Positions 58,996 through 64,000 of a stretch of 64,000 bases of DNA are shown here, piece by piece (position 1 is the stretch's first letter; each line of letters starts with the position of its first letter). Both the position numbers and the translations under genes were made by a program. The notes under the pieces were generated by a model, which was not told where the DNA came from, ran no database searches, and saw nothing but the letters and a program-made list of their open reading frames with translations. The stretch is from an uncultured Rhizobiaceae group bacterium (GTDB lineage: Bacteria > Pseudomonadota > Alphaproteobacteria > Rhizobiales > Rhizobiaceae). Location: positions 112,375-176,374 of the forward strand of contig CALGMR010000005.1 in the NCBI GenBank assembly GCA_937958815.1, in the 5' to 3' direction.

Positions 58996-59916
58996 TTATC
59001 TATCAGGAACAAAGCTCTGTCCCAGTGATGCCGGTGTGTTGAGCATGGTCATTCTGCGATTTCTCGCAATTAAAACCAAGACGACGATGGTTGCAATATA
59101 GGGCAGTGAAGTTAGGAACTGCGCCGGAATTGCGATGCCTATGGCTTGCGCATGAAATTGTCCAATGGTGACTGCGCCAAAGAGATATGCGCCAATCAGA
59201 ACACGCCCCGGACGCCAAGAAGCAAATACGACCAACGCGAGTGCGATCCAGCCCCTGCCCGCAGTCATGCCTTCGACCCATTGGGGCACGTAAACCAATG
59301 ACAGATGCGCACCAGCAAGGCCTGCACAGGCCCCACCGAATAAAACCGCCAGATAGCGCACTTTAATCACGTTGATGCCCAAAGCATGGGCAGATGTGTG
59401 ATTGTCTCCCACCGACCTCAGTGTGAGCCCTGCGCGCGTTTTGAACAGGAACCAAGACACCCCGAAGACAAGCGCGATAGATACGTAGAATATGAGGTCT
59501 TGACCGAAGAACAATTGTCCAACGATCGGCAGATCACTCAAAAATGGAATGTTCAAACCTTCCATGCGAATGCCCGGTTGGCCGACAAAACCCTCGCCAA
59601 TCATACCCGACAGTCCAATGCCCAAGATTGTCAACGCCAAGCCTGTGGCCACTTGGTTTGCCACCAGTGTGAGTGTCAGAAACGCAAATAGAAGCGAAAA
59701 CAAGGCGCCAGCGCCTATTGCCACCAATGCACCAATATACGGATTGCCGGTCACTTGTGCCGTCGCAAACCCAGCAACAGCGCCCATGATCATCATGCCT
59801 TCGACGCCAAGGTTGAGAACGCCCGAGCGTTCCACCACGAGTTCGCCGGTAGCCGCCAGTAACAAGGGGGTAGATGCGGCACAGACTGACAAAATGATGC
59901 TGATCCAAACGTCCAT
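58996..59916 (-). CDS. BMP-type nucleoside ABC transporter permease 2
   Basis: The second permease of the importer, 306 residues, of the branched-chain-permease-like superfamily (NupC type). About eight or nine membrane spans are predicted; ATGELVVERSGVLNLGVEGMMIMGAVAGF near the start and GRGWIALALVVFASWRPGRVLIGAYLFGAV near the C-terminus are signatures. ATG 59916 shares one base with the stop of permease 1 (TGATG), implying translational coupling. Substrate class follows from the BMP protein and is inferred. Confidence 0.92.
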   Translation of the reverse strand: MDVWISIILSVCAASTPLLLAATGELVVERSGVLNLGVEGMMIMGAVAGFATAQVTGNPYIGALVAIGAGALFSLLFAFLTLTLVANQVATGLALTILGIGLSGMIGEGFVGQPGIRMEGLNIPFLSDLPIVGQLFFGQDLIFYVSIALVFGVSWFLFKTRAGLTLRSVGDNHTSAHALGINVIKVRYLAVLFGGACAGLAGAHLSLVYVPQWVEGMTAGRGWIALALVVFASWRPGRVLIGAYLFGAVTIGQFHAQAIGIAIPAQFLTSLPYIATIVVLVLIARNRRMTMLNTPASLGQSFVPDR

Positions 59917-61073
59917 CAGTTTCCATGCCCCACTTGGTTCCAAACCTTAGCTTTTGCCGTGTCAACCTGCGAGGGCGAATGAGGTTGGTGAGTTTTCCCA
60001 GACAACTTTTTTGGTGTTCGCAACAACCGCACGCGGTAGTGAATGAGCGTGTCGCATGCCAGAACAAAAAACAGGAGTAAGCCTTGGAAGACGCGAGCGG
60101 CGCGGTCTGACACGCCAAGGCTGATTTGCGCGGCTTCGCCTCCGATATACGACAACGCCAACACCAAAGCCGCAGCTACAATGCCCAACGGATTCAAGCG
60201 CCCAAGGAAGGCAACAATGATTGCCGTAAAGCCATAACCAAGGCTCAACTTGTCATCGAGCTTTTCCACCGAGCCGGAAACTTCTGAAATACCCGCCAAA
60301 CCAGCCATGGCACCCGAAAACAGGAATGCAAAAATGGTCATGTTTTTAACACTAAACCCCGCAAAACGCCCTGCACGTGGACTTTGACCCAAAACGGTCA
60401 CTTCAAAACCCTTGGTGGTTTTGGCCAACATGAACCAGACGCCAATGGCAGCAACCAGTGCAATAACCGCCCCATAATGTGCATCCGCGTGTTGCCACAG
60501 CGAAGGCAATATGGCGCTTTCGTTGAATTTCTTGGTGCCCGGAAATCCCATTCCCTGTGGGTTGCGCCATGGGCCACGCACAATCCAATCCACAAATTGT
60601 TGCGCCACATAAACCAACATCAAGCTGGTCAGAATTTCGTTGGTGCCAAAACGCGACTTCAGGAATGCCGGAATAAGCCCATAGAGCGCGCCACCCAACA
60701 TGCCCATTATAAGGATGAGCGGCAAGACGATGGGTGAATTCCAATCGTTGAACAAAACGGGGATCATCGCGCCAAACATGCCGCCAATGAGATATTGCCC
60801 CTCTGCCCCGATGTTCCAATTGCCCGAGCGGAAACACACGGCCAATCCGACTGCGATCAGAGTGAGAGGTGTGGCCTTCACCAAAATCTGTTCACGCGCC
60901 CACGGATCAGAAAGCGGTTCCACGAAGTATGTGTAAAGGGAGGCCAAAGGCGGTTTGCCCAATATGACAAACATGATTGCACCCGCAACCAGTGTCAGCA
61001 CAAGCGCGATGAACGGTGACAGAATGGAGAACAGTGTTGATGCCCCCGCCCGTTTCTGCAGTTCCAGCCGCAT
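59916..61073 (-). CDS. BMP-type nucleoside ABC transporter permease 1
   Basis: The first permease, 385 residues, related to NupB/YufP. It has a longer N-terminal region than permease 2 and typical blocks GNWNIGAEGQYLIGGMFGA, LIPAFLKSRFGTNEILTSLMLVYVAQ and FLGRLNPLGIVAAALVLALSYIGGE. The start ATG shares its A with the ATPase stop (TAATG). A basic, proline-containing C-terminal tail of about 30 residues faces the cytoplasm. With permease 2 it would form the heterodimeric channel. Confidence 0.92.
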   Translation of the reverse strand: MRLELQKRAGASTLFSILSPFIALVLTLVAGAIMFVILGKPPLASLYTYFVEPLSDPWAREQILVKATPLTLIAVGLAVCFRSGNWNIGAEGQYLIGGMFGAMIPVLFNDWNSPIVLPLILIMGMLGGALYGLIPAFLKSRFGTNEILTSLMLVYVAQQFVDWIVRGPWRNPQGMGFPGTKKFNESAILPSLWQHADAHYGAVIALVAAIGVWFMLAKTTKGFEVTVLGQSPRAGRFAGFSVKNMTIFAFLFSGAMAGLAGISEVSGSVEKLDDKLSLGYGFTAIIVAFLGRLNPLGIVAAALVLALSYIGGEAAQISLGVSDRAARVFQGLLLFFVLACDTLIHYRVRLLRTPKKLSGKTHQPHSPSQVDTAKAKVWNQVGHGN

Positions 61074-62641
61074 TATGCTGCCTCCCCATTTTCCGCAGCA
61101 CCGGACATCAAAAGTCCGACCCGTTCTCGGCTCATACGGGCAGTTGGCTCTGGTTGTGACAGACGACCATCGGCCATGACTGCAATACGGTCGGCCACTT
61201 CGAAAATTTCATCCAGGTCCTGACTGATCATCAATACGGCAGATCCTGATGCCGCGAGATCAATCAACGCTTGACGAATATGGGCCGCAGCACCAGCATC
61301 CACGCCCCATGTGGGTTGGTTGACCAGCAAAAAAACAGGCTTTCGATCCAATTCACGACCGACAACAAATTTTTGCAGATTGCCACCGGATAACGCTGCA
61401 GCTGGCGGGTTTTCCGCAGACTTACGCACATCCATGGCTTCGACCACGCGTTTGGTCGCGTTCTTAATCGCATTCTTGGCTATCACTTTCAGCGATCCAC
61501 CACTTTGAAAATCGCCGCTGTCGGAGGCATGTCTGGCCAAATACATATTGTCCGACAAAGCCAATGCAGGGACAGCCCCATGGCCCAAACGCTCTTCAGG
61601 CACAAAAGCTCCACCTATCTTGCGGCGTTCGGATATGTTTTTCAGCCCGACAGCGTGTCCATCAATCACTACAGCATTCGCATTCGTTGACACGTCTTCA
61701 CCGGAAATCGCGCCAAACAGTTCGCCTTGGCCGTTGCCCGCAATGCCTGCAATGCCGACAACTTCACCTGCATTCACCGTCAAATTGATGTCCTTCAACG
61801 CCACCGCAAATGGATGGGTGGACGGCATGTTCAAACCATTCAATTGCAGAACAACCTTGTCGGTGGCCGCACTTTCGCGGTGAACCACTTCATCAATTTC
61901 CGCCCCCACCATTTTAGATGCCAGAGATCCAGCGGTTTCTTGGCGTGGGTCGCATGCATCGACAACCTTGCCGTGGCGCATAATGGTTGCTGCAGAACAC
62001 AAACGCTGCACTTCTTCTAGACGGTGGCTGATGTACAGAATAGACCGACCTTCATCGCGCAGACGAAACAGAGTCTCAAAAAGTGTATCGGCTTCTTGTG
62101 GCGTCAATACAGATGTGGGCTCGTCGAGAATGATCAATTGAGGGTCTTGCATCAGGCAGCGAATGATTTCCACACGCTGACGCTCGCCAACGGACAAATC
62201 CCCCACCACGGCGTCGGGGTCTAAGGGCAAACCATATTGCTGCGACAAGTCGCGGGTTCTGGTGGCAATGTTGTCCAATGGTGTGTTGGCATCAAACGAC
62301 AGTGCGATGTTCTCCGCCACAGTCAGAGCCTCAAACAAGGAAAAGTGCTGAAACACCATTCCAATGCCCAAATCACGCGCTTCTGATGGCGAACGAACGC
62401 TGACAGTTTCTCCATTCCACAACACAACACCTTCGTTTTGTTGCAGCGAACCGAACAGAATTTTCACGAGTGTGGATTTTCCAGCGCCATTTTCACCTAA
62501 AAGCGCATGGATTTCACTTTTCTGAATGGCAAAATCCACATTGTCATTGGCCTTCAGCGTGCCAAATATCTTCGTAATGCCCCGCGCTTCAAGCAGTGGC
62601 ACAGCATTGATCGGCTCATCGATGTGTTGCGTTGAAACCAT
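61073..62641 (-). CDS. BMP-type nucleoside ABC transporter ATP-binding protein (two domains)
   Basis: The 522-residue ATPase holds two nucleotide-binding domains in one chain, as in sugar and nucleoside importers. The first has Walker A GENGAGKS (49-56), signature LSVGERQRVEIIRCL, Walker B LIILDEPTSVLTP and YISHRLEEV. The second has a degenerate Walker A (AGIAGNGQGEL), LSGGNLQKFVVGREL and FLLVNQPTWGVDAG; the degenerate second site is normal for this family. It is the first gene of the four-gene operon. Its promoter should lie in the 275-base region before the divergent Rieske gene. Confidence 0.94.
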   Translation of the reverse strand: MVSTQHIDEPINAVPLLEARGITKIFGTLKANDNVDFAIQKSEIHALLGENGAGKSTLVKILFGSLQQNEGVVLWNGETVSVRSPSEARDLGIGMVFQHFSLFEALTVAENIALSFDANTPLDNIATRTRDLSQQYGLPLDPDAVVGDLSVGERQRVEIIRCLMQDPQLIILDEPTSVLTPQEADTLFETLFRLRDEGRSILYISHRLEEVQRLCSAATIMRHGKVVDACDPRQETAGSLASKMVGAEIDEVVHRESAATDKVVLQLNGLNMPSTHPFAVALKDINLTVNAGEVVGIAGIAGNGQGELFGAISGEDVSTNANAVVIDGHAVGLKNISERRKIGGAFVPEERLGHGAVPALALSDNMYLARHASDSGDFQSGGSLKVIAKNAIKNATKRVVEAMDVRKSAENPPAAALSGGNLQKFVVGRELDRKPVFLLVNQPTWGVDAGAAAHIRQALIDLAASGSAVLMISQDLDEIFEVADRIAVMADGRLSQPEPTARMSRERVGLLMSGAAENGEAA

Positions 62642-62916
62642 GCGTTTCGCCCAGCAACCAAGTTAAGAAGTTCGCCCTGCACTAACTCTAGAGAATCATT
62701 GGCGAAAACGCATGTATGGGGATGAAGTTATCCACGGAGTGTTGAGGGGGCGATTATTCTTTAACGTCAACAATGCGGACCTTGCAGTCATTTACCAATC
62801 ATTCCCAAATGACTGCTTTGAGAAAACGACACGTATGTCGCAAAAGTCATTCTTATCGATGTGCCATTTTGCTAGACCATAAACAATGGCTTTGAACGGA
62901 CACAGGTAACGCTTCA
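62642..62916. promoter_or_regulatory. Divergent control region between the BMP transporter and the Rieske oxygenase
   Basis: These 275 bases hold no gene. A perfect 10-bp inverted repeat, GCAGTCATTT (62784-62793) and AAATGACTGC (62807-62816), surrounds 13 bases. Eleven bases further is CGACA-CGTA-TGTCG at 62827-62840. Both lie midway between the two genes, where a regulator could control either. No clear -35/-10 pair was found. Function is inferred from position and symmetry only. Confidence 0.5.
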
Positions 62917-64000
62917 TGGAAACCAATTCACTGGCCTCAGTGCCTGAAGGTAAGAATGTCGACCATACGCTGGCGGCACGGTTTTATCTCGACCCCACGG
63001 TGATGCGAGCGGAGATCAACGATCTGTTTCACCACACTTGGCAATTTGTATGCCACACCAGCGAAGTGTTGCAACCGGGCGACTATTTTGCCTTCTCACT
63101 CCACGGGCAAGATTATTTTCTTATTCGCGGAACCGGTGGTGAATTGCGGGGTTTCGCGAATGTTTGCCCGCATCGCGGTCACAGGCTTGTGGAAGGTCAA
63201 GGCAACAAAGCCCGCATTACCTGCCCTTACCACGCGTGGACTTTCGAACTGGATGGCGCTCTGCGCGGCGCAAGGGGCATATCGCGAAGGGCGGTCGATT
63301 ATGAAAAACTAGGGCTGTTCTCTGTTGCCGTCGATACATTGGCGAATTTGGTCTTCATCAATACAAGCCGCGACGCTCCAGCTCTGCGAACGTTCGCGCC
63401 TGGGCTAGAAGGTCAAATCCTCAATGCTTGTCCAGAACTTCCGGACTATGTGCCAGACCGCGACGGATCGGATTTTGGTCACACGTATGTTTGCAATGCG
63501 AATTGGAAGGTGATGATCGACAACTATCTCGAATGCTACCATTGCCAAATGGCGCATCCAGAGTTCAACGAGATGATGGCAATCTCCGAAAGCGCATTCT
63601 CTCTCTTCCCCAACTTCACCTATCAAAATGCACCAACCAAAAAGAAAGCGGAGAATCTCGCTTTCCCATTGGACTTAGATCACGACGTTATGGTGGGGGA
63701 GTTCTGGTGGCTGTTTCCCAACATCACTCTGGGTCGGTTCCCTGGAGCGCAGAATTTCTATATCTCACGATTCGATCCCCTGTCACCGCACGAGACCTCG
63801 CGATACACGCTCTCCCTCAAACCCTCGCAAGCGACAGACAAGGGGGCCGCAGAACGCGACAGATTGCGTTCCATCTGGACGCGCGAAGTTGTTGCCAAGG
63901 AAGATCAATCTCTATGTGAAAATGTGCAAAGAGGCATATCCCAACGGCACTTCAAGCACGGTTGGTATGTGACGGACTTGGAAGACCACGGAATTTCGGA
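62917..64000 (+). CDS. Rieske-type aromatic-ring-hydroxylating/demethylating oxygenase alpha subunit (partial)
   Basis: The first 361 residues of a Rieske non-haem iron oxygenase; the C-terminus lies beyond the window. The Rieske cluster motif is complete: Cys84 and His86 in CPHRGH, Cys103 and His106 in CPYH. The mononuclear iron site shows DNYLECYHCQMAH with ligands His209 and His214. The overall pattern resembles the glycine betaine/stachydrine/carnitine N-demethylase or choline-monooxygenase-like branch rather than benzoate dioxygenases, but the substrate cannot be decided. ATG 62917 is the only good start. It is divergent from the BMP importer; a reductase partner would be expected downstream. 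Confidence 0.9.

Noticed and set aside
62728..62735. TTATCCAC resembling a DnaA box in the BMP/Rieske intergenic region
   Set aside because: One isolated, imperfect 9-mer (last base G) with no cluster of boxes, AT-rich unwinding element or dnaA/parA neighbours; not an origin.

Overview
The window is ordinary, gene-dense chromosome of an alphaproteobacterium, most likely a Hyphomicrobiales (Rhizobiales) member with moderate GC, possibly a marine lineage such as Ahrensia (genus is a guess). The case rests on gene order: yajC-secD, tpiA-secG-pyrG, trpD-trpC-moaC-moeA-lexA, dusB-ntrB-ntrC-ntrY-ntrX-trkA near hfq, a fused ispDF, and an iscS-sufB...sufC-sufD-sufS operon. An alphaproteobacterial SOS box (GAAC-N7-GAAC) precedes lexA. 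I see no rRNA, tRNA, CRISPR array, insertion sequence, prophage or integration site, and no gene-free stretch longer than 300 bases.

Layout. 1-5.5 kb: protein export (secD partial, yajC, secG), a DUF815 ATPase, pyrG and tpiA. 5.6-11.1 kb: a plus-strand run ppiD-trpD-trpC-moaC-moeA, with trpD/trpC and moaC/moeA overlapping by 4 bases. 11.1-17.4 kb: SOS-controlled lexA, convergent comEC, then gltX and gltA. 17.4-22 kb: a minus-strand Mla-type lipid transport operon (mlaE with fused STAS domain, mlaF, mlaD, lipoprotein) ending in an intrinsic terminator, preceded by hfq. 22-32.3 kb: potassium uptake (trkH, trkA) and two nitrogen-type two-component systems (ntrYX, ntrBC) behind dusB.

32.4-35.7 kb: ispDF and pncC against ratA and lipA. 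35.7-43.8 kb: a long Fe-S assembly operon, iscS-sufB-(three small ORFs)-sufC-sufD-sufS-(small ORF)-sufT-sufA, with a palindrome-rich control region upstream. 44.1-48.1 kb: an alpha/beta hydrolase, a TSUP exporter, anmK and tyrS. 48.1-57.8 kb: a giant AsmA-like envelope protein, a Bcp peroxiredoxin overlapping a DUF455 ferritin-like gene, an M23 envelope peptidase, prfB and a PAS-GGDEF-EAL protein. 57.8-62.6 kb: a BMP-type nucleoside-like ABC importer. 62.9 kb to the end: a partial Rieske oxygenase.

Most genes are housekeeping functions with confident names. I did not find a convincing undescribed system. The best leads are the four uncharacterised small ORFs embedded in the suf operon with the ICE-like and palindromic sites upstream, several perfect inverted repeats in control regions (pyrG leader, gltX leader, anmK/tyrS, the BMP/Rieske divergent region), and family-atypical residues (NtrX without GAFTGA, TrpD with GTGGT, Bcp without its resolving Cys, GGDEF without the I-site Arg). 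Positions of motifs were counted by hand; no database search was run.
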